Assembly (NCBI GenBank): GCA_018266775.1
Contig: JAFDZS010000013.1
Location: 1-45,899 of the forward strand
Length of the DNA: 45,899 nt
Direction: 5' to 3'
Origin: Bacteroidota bacterium
GTDB lineage: Bacteria; Bacteroidota; Bacteroidia; Chitinophagales; Chitinophagaceae
Below, piece by piece: positions 11,601 to 20,231 of the stretch (the stretch's first letter is position 1; the number at the start of each line of letters is the position of its first letter). Both the position numbers and the translations under genes were made by a program. Under the pieces are notes generated by a model. That model was not told the DNA's origin and made no database searches. It saw nothing but the letters and a program-made list of their open reading frames with translations.

Positions 11601-14600
11601 AGCAGAATCTCCATGCGTTCCTTTACGGTGTATAGAACGTACCGTTACTTTACTATACCCCACACCGGGTGCCGGGAAAAACGATTCCAGTATGGGCATT
11701 TCCACCGCACCATATTGCGCCGAAGCCAATGGCATTTTATTACTGAATGAGAGAATTTCCCGAAATGGGTTTTCTTCGCTACCCAATCCAGGCTCATAGG
11801 AAGCCACACCACTGCTGATCACCGTATCCTTGCCATTAATGGTTTCATGCGTGGTATAGTCATATTCCTGGCCATACGTTGAAGTATACCCGTAGGTTGT
11901 TCCGCCGGAAGGGTTCAGCATTTTTTGCCAGTTATCCTTCACAATAATTTTCTTTACCCTGATTCCGCCTCCATATTTCGTTTTATACGGATTGGTCAAT
12001 CTTATGAATGACTTACTCAATACAATTGTCCTGGCTTTCGGTGGATCGGCACTGCGCATCTGCTCGTCTACGTTTTTGAAAGCATTTTTTAAACCATTCA
12101 GCATACCGCCGGCCATAGCCAAAAACGCACGCACGCCATCCACCTCCACATCATACCCCTCAAATGCCTGGCCTGGTAAGCTCTCTGTAATAAAGCCAAT
12201 TGCACTTTTTGCCAACGGACTGGCTCCATCCACCGCAGTCAGCTTCACATAAATAATATCTTTATTTGCGGCATTTGGACAGACCCCATAGTCGTCATAT
12301 CCTGCATAAACCGTTAGCGGTTCAGGGCCCTTGGGCATTTCCACCTGTATCTTAAATGCCAGCTGATTTAAACTCTGGAGATAACGTTCCTTAATTTCCT
12401 GCTTCTGAGCAGCAGTTGTTGTAGCGGTAAGTGGAACCGGTACTTTAATATAGACGTAGAAATTATCAGTGGTGGTACTGCCAACAGAAACCACGCCCTT
12501 TCTATACAAGCTGCTGTCCACTATTGCTGAAGTTGTATTGCCCAAGCCATACAGGTTATACATATCACAGGCCCGGCGATCCTGTACATAAGCATAATCA
12601 TCGCCTTCATACTGAATTTCCATCTGGCCTCCACTGGGCAACAATATTTTTTTCAAACTCCAGGCTGCAGCGTAATCATCATTTGCAGATTTATATTTTG
12701 AGGTGAACGGGAATTCTGCATTAGTAAGACCAGCAGGGTTTACCGATGAATCAGTTGCCGAAGGGTTTTTATAGGTACCCCATTTGTCTGAAGCATTATA
12801 TGCATAAGTGGGATTATCTTTTGTCACAGTGGTATCACCATAGTTAAATACATAGCGTTCTTTATTCAGTTTCGCCTGGCCATTATAAGAGAAGTACACT
12901 GACTTTAAGGTCAGTTTTCCCTGACCGCTGATATTGTCCGGCGTCCCTTTACATAACGTATACCCATAGGTGAAATACACTGTTTTTACAGGAACAGCAG
13001 CTGCGATACCCTTTGCCCTGATCTCCGCCTTTGTATAGAGGTCGATTTGCTTGAGCCTTTTGTTGGCATTCTCTGCCGTATTGATCCTGCCATCCATATC
13101 CGATTTAACGCCCTTTGCATCATCCCTCCATTCTGTTTTAAAAATGGCGATCATATTTTTAGACTCAATGGAATTCAGGTACCAGATCTCCCTTTCACCA
13201 TAAGTGATATTAGCCTTATTATCTTTTTTCTCAGACTTCAGCCCTTCATTGAAATGGGCAGTCATCGCGGTGGAATTATCCCGTGGTGTGCGCCAGCGGT
13301 ACAAACTATCCGAACGGGTGTAGTTAAATTTAACTGCATTACCCTGGTCATCTTCAGTGATACCATCTCCTGTTACATCTACATAATCCGGTGACAATAA
13401 CCCGGTCAATAAGAAAGATGAAGCATAAGCTGGTGTCTCCTGGCTCATCATATACCCGTCAAGTTTATCTTTATTCCCCATATGCCTGGAGTCGATGGTG
13501 GCTTCATCACCATAATAATCCACAATTCCTGTTGCGGGATCACCTATATTATCTACCGAAAAAGTGTATTCCCGCTGACGAATATTATATACCGGTAATC
13601 CATACACGTAACGCATGCCGCTTTGTTCCAGCACATCAATTTCAGATATATGGTGAGCCTTGCGGAAATCCCCTACCCGGTTAATTGAAGCATAAGCTAT
13701 GGTTGTATCGCTGTTAAAACTGCCGCTGTAATTTTTTATCGACTTGTCCAGCCCCACAAGCGAAGCATCATTAGCTGTTAAAAAAGTAGTCACCTGGGTA
13801 CGCTTGTCTCTCTTGCGCTGAGATGTGTCGGCAATTGATAATTGCCCTTTCCCTGACAGGGTAACCTTATTAAATTGTTCCAGCTTTGATTCAACAATTG
13901 GATTAACGGTAGAACCTGATAATTTAAAGCGCACCAGGTTATCGCCGCCCATCCTGGCAATCATTTGAGAATCCGACACTGTAGCCTCACCGGGATTCCT
14001 GAAATAAACGTTCTCAAAAACCGAGTTGTCTTTCTTTGTTTTAAAGGGAATCGAATAGGCAAGGGAGTTGTTGGCATCTTCCCATCCTCCCACCCTGGTG
14101 GGTGTACTAATAATATTCCAGTTGCCTCCAAAATGTCCGGATGGAGCCATATCAAATCCTAACGAAATATTGTTATCCTTTGAAACTGTTTCATTATCCC
14201 GCATATACCCCAGATCGCCACGAAAAGCGCGGATAGAACCCCCGGTTCCCTCGCCCTGAATTGAAAAAATATCATAAGTATATTGTGGGGCAGAAATTAC
14301 AGGTGTGTTTGGTGTAACTTCTGCATCATTCACCCGGTTCAAATCCATCACTGCATTTTTATCTCCCATTGCTTTTTCGGAATACAGGTATCCCACCAGA
14401 GGTTTGTACATCACTCTTGATTCTACCGGGACTTTAGATTCTGAATAATAGCCCTGCGCATGTGCAGCGCCCCTGATTCCAAACATACCGGCACCCAGTT
14501 CGATCTGTCCACTATAGTTGGAATACTGCATGGGCATTCTTAGTGTAGGCATGTAAGAGGGCCTGGCAAAAGTAATAGAGGAACTTAGTAATGAGCCATA

Positions 14601-15623
14601 GGTAGTGTTCCCGTCCCTTTTTTCCTTTAAATCCTTGTCAGACTTGTATGTATGGGTAGTACTCATGGAAAGATTCAATTCCCTGATGCCCTGGCGGGAA
14701 TTGTAACTGGTACTGATCCCAACACCGATATTATCCTTTTTGCTTTTTAAAGGCAATGAGGCGTTGAGTGAAGGTGCTAATGTTAGCCCTGATCGGGAAC
14801 TCAATTTTGCATTAAGCTTCAAGTCTGCTGATATCCCTGCTCCCCCACTTGCTGAATCCGTCTTAGGAGCTTCTTTTTCCGCTTTTACACTTTCACCCAT
14901 TGGAATGGAGAGTGACACGCCAGCTCCTAAATCCAAGGCTGGACCGAGGTAATTATTATAAGAAAAGCCAAGAGAAAAATTTAATCGTGGAGGCGCTTTG
15001 ATTCCCAATACTTCTGCGTCAACACCAACTTCTCCTCCCCATGTTCTATTTGGTTTTACGTTTTGTGTTTGAATCAATTTATCATCTCCATTAAAATCAT
15101 CAGGCACACCACGCATATTTCTGTTTACCGTACCGGGATTGATATTCCAACCCAATCCCACCCAACTTGCTTCCTGTTCCATTGTAATTCCGCCACTATA
15201 AAACAGGTTTACAGGATAACCACCCACATCCAGTAATGGAATACTATAGGAAAAATCGCCGGTAAATAAATTCACCAGGTTATCAGACCCCACTGCCTTA
15301 AAAGCCGAAGCTTCAGGAGAATTCGGCCCACCAATATCTGTCTTCAATGGATTACTTTCATGCGAAGGAAAAGTATTGGTGGACACACCATGAAAGCCAG
15401 GTTTATTAAAACCAACTCCAGTTGTTTGAATGGGTTGCCGGTGAGGTTTTGCCCCGGCATTATTTACACGTAAATAATTACCGGCCTTCCGATATGGATG
15501 TTCCGCTATTACCGGAGCATGAATAGCTGCGTGCAGGGGAAGAATAATAGTTTGTAAATAAAACAATACAAACAATGGATAAGCGATATGCCTGCTGTAT
15601 TTGACTGAAGAAAATAGTATCAT
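8628..15623 (-). CDS. RHS-like giant surface protein without the RHS core (2331 aa)
   Basis: ATG at 15623 gives an N-terminal hydrophobic export segment (YPLFVLFYLQTIILPLHAA). Residues about 115-180 carry the signature that opens many Bacteroidota RHS proteins: FTGDFSYSIPLLDVGGYPVN, then EASWVGLGWNINPGTVNRNM. A Ca-binding-like DVTGDGITEDD lies near residue 750. Toward the C-terminus there is a jelly-roll or carbohydrate-binding-like stretch ending in MYVDDIRIHPF. The protein then stops soon after a single YD-like unit (YVYDPRTLRLLAELDENN, SMYEYDEEGQLIRV). The DYYPFGM core terminus and any variable tip are absent. It looks like the N-terminal shell half of an RHS protein as an independent gene, comparable in logic to TcB beside TcC, although TcB-type domains themselves were not recognised. 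It sits 11 bp after the TANFOR-like gene and 6 bp before the 275-aa gene. Confidence 0.9.
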   Translation of the reverse strand: MILFSSVKYSRHIAYPLFVLFYLQTIILPLHAAIHAPVIAEHPYRKAGNYLRVNNAGAKPHRQPIQTTGVGFNKPGFHGVSTNTFPSHESNPLKTDIGGPNSPEASAFKAVGSDNLVNLFTGDFSYSIPLLDVGGYPVNLFYSGGITMEQEASWVGLGWNINPGTVNRNMRGVPDDFNGDDKLIQTQNVKPNRTWGGEVGVDAEVLGIKAPPRLNFSLGFSYNNYLGPALDLGAGVSLSIPMGESVKAEKEAPKTDSASGGAGISADLKLNAKLSSRSGLTLAPSLNASLPLKSKKDNIGVGISTSYNSRQGIRELNLSMSTTHTYKSDKDLKEKRDGNTTYGSLLSSSITFARPSYMPTLRMPMQYSNYSGQIELGAGMFGIRGAAHAQGYYSESKVPVESRVMYKPLVGYLYSEKAMGDKNAVMDLNRVNDAEVTPNTPVISAPQYTYDIFSIQGEGTGGSIRAFRGDLGYMRDNETVSKDNNISLGFDMAPSGHFGGNWNIISTPTRVGGWEDANNSLAYSIPFKTKKDNSVFENVYFRNPGEATVSDSQMIARMGGDNLVRFKLSGSTVNPIVESKLEQFNKVTLSGKGQLSIADTSQRKRDKRTQVTTFLTANDASLVGLDKSIKNYSGSFNSDTTIAYASINRVGDFRKAHHISEIDVLEQSGMRYVYGLPVYNIRQREYTFSVDNIGDPATGIVDYYGDEATIDSRHMGNKDKLDGYMMSQETPAYASSFLLTGLLSPDYVDVTGDGITEDDQGNAVKFNYTRSDSLYRWRTPRDNSTAMTAHFNEGLKSEKKDNKANITYGEREIWYLNSIESKNMIAIFKTEWRDDAKGVKSDMDGRINTAENANKRLKQIDLYTKAEIRAKGIAAAVPVKTVYFTYGYTLCKGTPDNISGQGKLTLKSVYFSYNGQAKLNKERYVFNYGDTTVTKDNPTYAYNASDKWGTYKNPSATDSSVNPAGLTNAEFPFTSKYKSANDDYAAAWSLKKILLPSGGQMEIQYEGDDYAYVQDRRACDMYNLYGLGNTTSAIVDSSLYRKGVVSVGSTTTDNFYVYIKVPVPLTATTTAAQKQEIKERYLQSLNQLAFKIQVEMPKGPEPLTVYAGYDDYGVCPNAANKDIIYVKLTAVDGASPLAKSAIGFITESLPGQAFEGYDVEVDGVRAFLAMAGGMLNGLKNAFKNVDEQMRSADPPKARTIVLSKSFIRLTNPYKTKYGGGIRVKKIIVKDNWQKMLNPSGGTTYGYTSTYGQEYDYTTHETINGKDTVISSGVASYEPGLGSEENPFREILSFSNKMPLASAQYGAVEMPILESFFPAPGVGYSKVTVRSIHRKGTHGDSALRSAIGKQVTEYFTARDYPAYASYTPMSDLTYHYASLYPILYKELKDRKTVSQGFLVETNDMHGKMKSQIAYSASDENTPLSYSYHYYKNTGKNGLNDKVDFVYNDRGGAIMPGNMGVDMELMTDVREFKVQANGFNGQIQTDFFTFVPFPVFVIPMLPIKSYTENRYRAVTCTKLINYHAIEDSVVVMDKGSVITTKTIVYDAETGLPVVTKTGNEFNDAIYNTSYPAYWAYSSMGLAYKNIDRQFKGVNFSDGLITGTSIDQAAVFESGDEVYITDPGSGSGCIPASSDTIYKIWAYDTGAHHFIFMDKDGNRYNRSGVSCRIIRSGKRNNLGLTAGNITSMKTPVQMGKLSDIDINPVAAGATEYKQRWQADNDLFLRKTYYYDCTALMELDSIDCGGILQKNINPYVKGLLGNTKPYRTYVYYDYRKEKSTDTATAIRRNGYLANFSNFWYFDTLTSILMPDHGNSKWVWNSELTKVNSKGQELETRDPLNRYTSAQYGFTKNLPVAMIQNARYGESFDEAFEDYFYKEALNPNGKNSCTQQYIDFNGIANAQVINANDSGFNAHTGQNVLRVAANSYASKSMSIRNSITDSFNLPFSTGIILGATGAYGTSSKTSSVPSTEPDAGTVSFNYGSSLGLDYKIETVTHHHSPYLDVNPTTQIGNFNAFYKTVQYFKVTSSGTYTFSLNATQDIWPDHLVPIGSTPPPNFSRTAVSIEIYKANGEYLYNHSLYSDSGYSSPAWYTTSATSVAYYLPCGDYMIETYTSGDVTADMSTLSIPSTSGFYYFRSQAGYSVSPSVYAYDPSCTYTKPIPADSAMLNETFGLVQNKKMQFSAWIKEVHAASPDTATDFALSNVQILANGTALSNPDCNIKRSGAIIDGWQKIEGVFTIPPGTTTTAIKFINNNTAAPMYVDDIRIHPFNANMKSYVYDPRTLRLLAELDENNYASMYEYDEEGQLIRVKKETSQGVKTINETRSAKQRLITDLQ

Positions 15624-15634
15624 CGTTGTAGCGG

Positions 15635-16711
15635 TTAATTTTTTGAAATGGTGAAGGTGATCAGGTGATCTTTTTTATCACTATCTGTAAGGGAAACACT
15701 ATAAGTAATATTTGGATGAAACTGGCTGCCCAATGAAAAGTCGAGATAATTGTCACCGGGATTTACGGTCTTTGAAAATGTCTTCACTATATTTCCCCGT
15801 TCATCCCTGAAAGTGACTGTTCCATTATATGCAGGTTTGGATGAAGCGTATTTGATATGAAGCTGGGTACTGTTAATTTCGTAAGTACCCGTCAGATTGT
15901 CTTTCATCAACAGGTATATATCCGATCCAGGACTGGCCTTGCCTGTTGTTGCTCCCACTTTAAATACCCACACCTCGCTTTTACCAGCGTAATTTCTTCC
16001 ATCATGTGCCACCACCTGCCAGGCATACCATTTGTCTTTACTAAAAGCGGGATAGGCCGATGAATAGTTCAGCACGTTGTTATACACTGCGCCGTCAGAA
16101 TAGAAAGCCAGATTCTGCTGAATGGCTTCGTCTGCTTTTTGTCCTTCCTGTACTTCAGCTATCACAATATCATATTGCAACTGATCAAACATAGCCTCAG
16201 GCATCGGTGCTGTCCAGGTCAATTGTTGCGGATTACTTTCCAGTACGGAACTGTCCGCAGGAAATATAAGCATAGGTGGGCTCAACGGCTCTGCGTCAAA
16301 CTGCACACACTCCTCTGCAAGCCTTTCTGTTTTGTTAGTAAAAACTGAAAGTGAATAACAAACGGTATAATTACCTGCCGGTAAAAGGTCCTGCAGTTTT
16401 GTGCTGAAGCCAGTAAGAATATAATTATATTGAATGGGATTCAGCACGTTGGTACTAAGTTGCCTGGCACCAGGTGATAAAGTAAACATACTTGTGGCAG
16501 CAGTCATCAATTCCGTTCCCGTATTCCTGTCACGCAGCACCATATCCAATACACATTCATATTGCTTATTCGAATTATTTACGGTCATGATATTCCATAA
16601 CTGGCTTTTTTGAATCATCCCTGCAACCGGCAAATTGGGCTGTAGTGTAACCTGTGCCAGAACTGGTGCTGTGAGCCAAATACCCATGACCATCGCTGAT
16701 AATTTTTTCAT
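15635..16711 (-). CDS. TANFOR-like exported protein
   Basis: About 358 aa. The frame extends to a TTG at 16717, but ATG 16711 gives a standard signal peptide (MKKLSAMVMGIWLTAPVLAQ), so I prefer it. After cleavage the protein reads VTLQPNLPVAGMIQKSQLWN and continues with beta-rich text, including YNYI..LPAGNYTVCYSL, EPLSPPMLIFPADSSVLE and KWYAWQVVAHDGRNYAGKSE. This matches my memory of the TANFOR-domain proteins of Bacteroidota, which have Ig/fibronectin-like folds; their function is unknown. The gene lies 41 bp after the beta-barrel gene and 11 bp before the 2331-aa RHS-like giant, so it belongs to the same transcript. A surface or periplasmic adaptor role is a guess from context. Family call moderately sure; gene reality sure. 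Confidence 0.82.
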   Translation of the reverse strand: MKKLSAMVMGIWLTAPVLAQVTLQPNLPVAGMIQKSQLWNIMTVNNSNKQYECVLDMVLRDRNTGTELMTAATSMFTLSPGARQLSTNVLNPIQYNYILTGFSTKLQDLLPAGNYTVCYSLSVFTNKTERLAEECVQFDAEPLSPPMLIFPADSSVLESNPQQLTWTAPMPEAMFDQLQYDIVIAEVQEGQKADEAIQQNLAFYSDGAVYNNVLNYSSAYPAFSKDKWYAWQVVAHDGRNYAGKSEVWVFKVGATTGKASPGSDIYLLMKDNLTGTYEINSTQLHIKYASSKPAYNGTVTFRDERGNIVKTFSKTVNPGDNYLDFSLGSQFHPNITYSVSLTDSDKKDHLITFTISKN

Positions 16712-16752
16712 GTACAATTTTTATTTTTTGCTTACTTCTTTTTATTTACACT

Positions 16753-19116
16753 TTAAAACTCCCTGTAAAAAGTCATCCTTCCCATATCCACTGCCTTCAA
16801 CTGCCTGTCATAAGAAGGCAGGTATGTCTTATCATAATTCAATTGAAAACTACCCAGCTTCTTTACATAAATACTCACAGCCCCCATTGCACCAAACAGG
16901 TTTTCGTTGCTGTTAAGCCTGTTCCATTTCAGGCTGCCTCTTACCGAAATCGCATTTTTAATTTCATAACCCAACATCTGTTCTGCGGTAAACAAATGCA
17001 ATCCACGCTGATCACTGATGCTTGCTGTACTTTGTACAATGAACCTTGACCATGTGAACGATTGATTAAGGGATAATGAAACAGCATTGTAATAAAGGAA
17101 TGCCGTATCTGCGCTACTATTATAAAACCGGGTATACACAGCATTGGTTGACATAAAAACACGCCGCTTACCATAACTGTATCCCATCAATGCGTTTAAT
17201 GTATTGTACTGGCTTTCTGCCAATACATTATTATTTGCCAAAGACAACTGTGAAGTGGGGTAATATCCTACCGAAATAAATGGATAACGCGGAAAACGCA
17301 CAGTTGCCTGCAGTGATTTAAATATGGTACTTCCTGAATATGATGGTAAGGCAACAGGACTCTGGAAATCATTCTTCCTGACTGCGCCATCCAATACAAC
17401 CCTTTTCTTCCATAGCGACTGGTTAACTCTTGCCATCCACGCTTCCTGGTTGGTATTAGCGGGATAAAGACTGAATGATTGAAATAACTCACCCATCTTC
17501 CTGTACCATGCAGTAATACGGGTATTTGTTTGCGGATAATAACTGAACAGCTTAATAGTATAGGCCTCATTGCTCCTTGTTTTCCAGTTAGTAGCCTTGC
17601 TCAGCAGCGAACTGGTATCAGATGGATTATAACTGGCATTAACATACGAAGATTTTGCTACTTCAGCGATGATGTAATTATTCGCATCCACAGACAGCCT
17701 TGTTTCTGCAGCGAAACCCAAAATAGGTTGCACTTCCGTACCATTTCCGAAAAGCGTATAGTTATTCAATTGCTTTCTGCCTGAATAAAAAGTAAAAATC
17801 AAATTATTCTTTTCCTTTTTGCCGATTCCTGCTCTTACAAGAAAAAGGGATTGGTGAGCTGTGCTGATGTTATCTTTCAAAATAAAATCCCTGTACCGAT
17901 AGTTTAATTTACCTGCAGCTATGGCTACGTAAAATGAACCGGGGGTAAGCTCAGCATTAACGCCTGTTAATGAAATATTTTTAACAGTCAGGTCGGAGTA
18001 ATCCACCCAACTTCTGCCAATACCAATTTTATTTACCGACAATAATATTTTTTGCCACTTAGTCAAACTGTCCCTGCTCATGCCATATTGCTTCATTAAT
18101 GCATAGACTTCATCCCCTGATTTCAAGGCGTTGATTTGCTGTTTCAACTTTGCTACTGAATCCTGTATATTCTTCTTATCGCTGTTTACCTTAGCTTCCT
18201 GCTGCTTCAGGTCCCGGATTAATTCAGCAAGTTCTTTTCTTTTGCTGTTCATTTGTTGTAATACAGTCGTATCCTGGTTTTTCGTTTGCTTTGCTTCCGT
18301 TGCAGCCAGGCTATCTTTCAACATTGCGCCTGGGTGTTGTGTATCTGAAAAAGTATTTGCAGAAGGGAAAAATGACAGTCCGGCTCCGGGCATATTTTTA
18401 TGTTCGCCGGAAAACCATTTATCCAAAGCTGTACTTCCATCGTTAGATACCAGCTGATTATTGTAAGACTTCATCGGCTCTTGACTAACTGTACCTCTTA
18501 ATAGCCGTTCTCTTTCTTCCACCTGCTCCTGTAATCTCGCCGGGCTTGTCAACCAGCTTTGCAATTGCTTTACTTCTGCCAATTTAACTGCACATAATTT
18601 CTCATCTGCCAGTAGTTGATTACGGGTAATCATCCCTGGTATTTTTTTATTAAGGTCAGCACGAATTAAGCCGATCATTTGCTGCCTGTTAAATTCCACA
18701 TTCACATCAGCAGCATCTTTAAAATAAGGGGAATTGCTGCTTCGGCCTGAAACGGTGACCCGAAGTGGATATTTTTGGTCGAGTAAAATATCGAATCTCG
18801 TTTGCACCAACTGCTGAACAAGATCATTTTGTGCAAAAGGAGTGTCTATATAACTTCTGTAGGAAAAACTATACAACACATTGCCATGAATACTCACGAA
18901 GGGGGCTTTTTTTGACACTGTTGACAGCACTGCATTTGCGCTATCCTGTGCATCATCGAATCTGAATAGTGTCATGAAAAAATTCTTACATGCTGATTTA
19001 ATCAGTACAAGGCTATCTCTCTTTGCTGTCGGGCCAGGATGCAATTCTTTCCAGCTTTTTTGCAACTGTACTTGCCCTCTTACAGATGAAGTGGAAATGG
19101 CCATTAGGGTAATCAA
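16753..19116 (-). CDS. Outer-membrane beta-barrel candidate with coiled-coil linker, first gene of RHS run
   Basis: 787 aa if the TTG at 19116 is used. Residues about 70-150 are beta-rich (VSIHGNVLYSFSYRSY, ILLDQKYPLRVTVSGRSS) and periplasmic in character. Residues about 265-340 form a Lys/Glu/Gln-rich coiled coil (SKRKELAELIRDLKQQEAKV). The last 400 residues show alternating amphipathic strands typical of a transmembrane barrel and end in MTFYREF, an aromatic C-terminus as used by BAM substrates. No TonB box or Secretin motif is seen. Start choice is awkward: the first in-frame ATG (19104) would lose most of the export signal and the TTG start lacks positive charge. In-frame codons back to 19155 read KHKPIKTFNTIILITLMAIS, a far better signal peptide, but open with ATA or ATT rather than a usual start. 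It could be the outer-membrane exit or anchor for the RHS products; this is inference. Confidence 0.85.
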   Translation of the reverse strand: MITLMAISTSSVRGQVQLQKSWKELHPGPTAKRDSLVLIKSACKNFFMTLFRFDDAQDSANAVLSTVSKKAPFVSIHGNVLYSFSYRSYIDTPFAQNDLVQQLVQTRFDILLDQKYPLRVTVSGRSSNSPYFKDAADVNVEFNRQQMIGLIRADLNKKIPGMITRNQLLADEKLCAVKLAEVKQLQSWLTSPARLQEQVEERERLLRGTVSQEPMKSYNNQLVSNDGSTALDKWFSGEHKNMPGAGLSFFPSANTFSDTQHPGAMLKDSLAATEAKQTKNQDTTVLQQMNSKRKELAELIRDLKQQEAKVNSDKKNIQDSVAKLKQQINALKSGDEVYALMKQYGMSRDSLTKWQKILLSVNKIGIGRSWVDYSDLTVKNISLTGVNAELTPGSFYVAIAAGKLNYRYRDFILKDNISTAHQSLFLVRAGIGKKEKNNLIFTFYSGRKQLNNYTLFGNGTEVQPILGFAAETRLSVDANNYIIAEVAKSSYVNASYNPSDTSSLLSKATNWKTRSNEAYTIKLFSYYPQTNTRITAWYRKMGELFQSFSLYPANTNQEAWMARVNQSLWKKRVVLDGAVRKNDFQSPVALPSYSGSTIFKSLQATVRFPRYPFISVGYYPTSQLSLANNNVLAESQYNTLNALMGYSYGKRRVFMSTNAVYTRFYNSSADTAFLYYNAVSLSLNQSFTWSRFIVQSTASISDQRGLHLFTAEQMLGYEIKNAISVRGSLKWNRLNSNENLFGAMGAVSIYVKKLGSFQLNYDKTYLPSYDRQLKAVDMGRMTFYREF

Positions 19117-19789
19117 TATTATTGTATTAAAAGTTTTAATCGGTTTATGTTTTATCTACAGGTATATAGTCTTACATTTTTTTGAGCAAAGCAGTAGCTG
19201 CAACAGCGTAATCACACGCTGTTAAATATTACTGTTCAGGTACACACAGCCAAATGCTGCAGTACCTGCGCCGTTGATTTTCTTAAGCGAGCAAAGGTCA
19301 TGTAGCTTCTGAACAGAAAGCTAATAGTAGATTTCCTGACTGCTTTTCAGCAGCATGCCTGAAGGAATTATTAAATTATGCTTGAGAAGGTTGATACGAA
19401 TTTGAATTACGGAAATACAAAAATCGTATTGCTGAATAAATGTAAAATCCAAAAATGAAATTTGCAAATATTTTTTTTAGCTTTAACCTATTTTCCGTGT
19501 AATCCTGATTGTTATGGGTATTTATTTTCTACAATTTCGTAGATATCTGTCTACAACTTCCAAGCTTCGTGTTTTAAAAAAAATGTTATTTTCTCTTAGG
19601 CAATAGTCGCAGATTTCTGAAAAGGGAAGGTATTGCTCCTGCAGCTATTGTAAAATTTTTAGATTTCTTTCTACACGGCAACTTTAGCTTCAATTACGAC
19701 ATTTTATAAGCTGATATTTTATTGGATTCCAAGCCAGGGTATTATTAAATTTATTTTGTGACTTGCTTTTAGTATAATGGAACCAGAAT
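19117..19789 (-). other. Long AT-rich intergenic/leader region upstream of the RHS operon
   Basis: No coding frame of interest is present in about 670 bp. The part nearest the operon (19200-19360) is crowded with dyads, listed separately where strong. Further out there are three CTACA words (19529, 19551, 19671), the first followed by a small dyad CTACAATTTCGTAG. I found no good TAnnTTTG box on the minus strand. The region probably holds the operon promoter and long untranslated leader, and may also contain the left boundary of the AT-rich segment that follows. Confidence 0.5.
19202..19268 (-). promoter_or_regulatory. Two adjacent stem-loops in the presumed RHS-operon leader
   Basis: AACAGCG at 19202-19208 pairs with CGCTGTT at 19217-19223 across an 8-nt loop. 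Next to it, CAGGTAC (19237-19243) pairs with GTACCTG (19262-19268), and inside it CAGC (19247-19250) pairs with GCTG (19256-19259) over loop CAAAT, making an 11-bp stem with a small internal loop. Neither is followed by a T-run on the minus strand, so they are not simple terminators. A further near-palindrome lies at 19303-19323 and a 5-bp stem at 19340-19353. They may be protein-binding sites or leader RNA structure. Confidence 0.45.
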
Positions 19790-20206
19790 CTAATCATAAC
19801 CTGTTATTGGACACTCAACTGTGGATACCTTTGCAGGAAATTGAACTGTATTTATCACCGTAGACTTTGCTTTAACATTAGTAAGTATGAGCTTAGTTAT
19901 TTTTTCGGTTGCACCTTTTTTATTAATACCTATTACTGAAATGTAAATTGCAGGATAATTGATTGTATCTGGATTAGAGACAATCAATTTAACCTGTAAC
20001 CCTGAGTCGGTTCTTTCGAAATGGTTACATTTTGCAGTTACATGAAAATCTTCTGGCTTTGTTTTGCCAATGTAAGGGAACTCCAAGCCTTTGTGTTGAA
20101 CTTCTTCCTTCTGAGCTGATACAACAGGTTGGTTTGAAGACTTTCCCTTGCAACATATTGCTATAATTGAAACTAAGAAAAGATAAGTAAACCGTTCCTT
20201 TTTCAT
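19790..20206 (-). CDS. Small exported protein, unknown function
   Basis: 138 aa from ATG 20206. The N-terminus is a signal sequence (MKKERFTYLFLVSIIAICCK); the CC near residue 19 could be a lipidation site, though the preceding residues are not an ideal lipobox. The rest is a single beta-rich domain: ECSIT-type motifs are absent, but VKLIVSNPDTINYPAIYISVIGINKKGATEKI reads like an Ig/FxLYD-type fold in which secreted Bacteroidota proteins often discuss no enzyme signature. It lies 25 bp after the DUF1036-like gene on the same strand and is probably co-transcribed from the promoter at 20752. Function not recognised. Confidence 0.75.
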   Translation of the reverse strand: MKKERFTYLFLVSIIAICCKGKSSNQPVVSAQKEEVQHKGLEFPYIGKTKPEDFHVTAKCNHFERTDSGLQVKLIVSNPDTINYPAIYISVIGINKKGATEKITKLILTNVKAKSTVINTVQFPAKVSTVECPITGYD

Positions 20207-20231
20207 TCTGGTTCCTTTATTTTGATGGATT

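Noticed and set aside
8628..15623. Frameshifted 5' part of the downstream RHS gene
   Set aside because: It has its own stop, the next gene intervenes, and the downstream RHS has its own signal peptide and N-terminal region.
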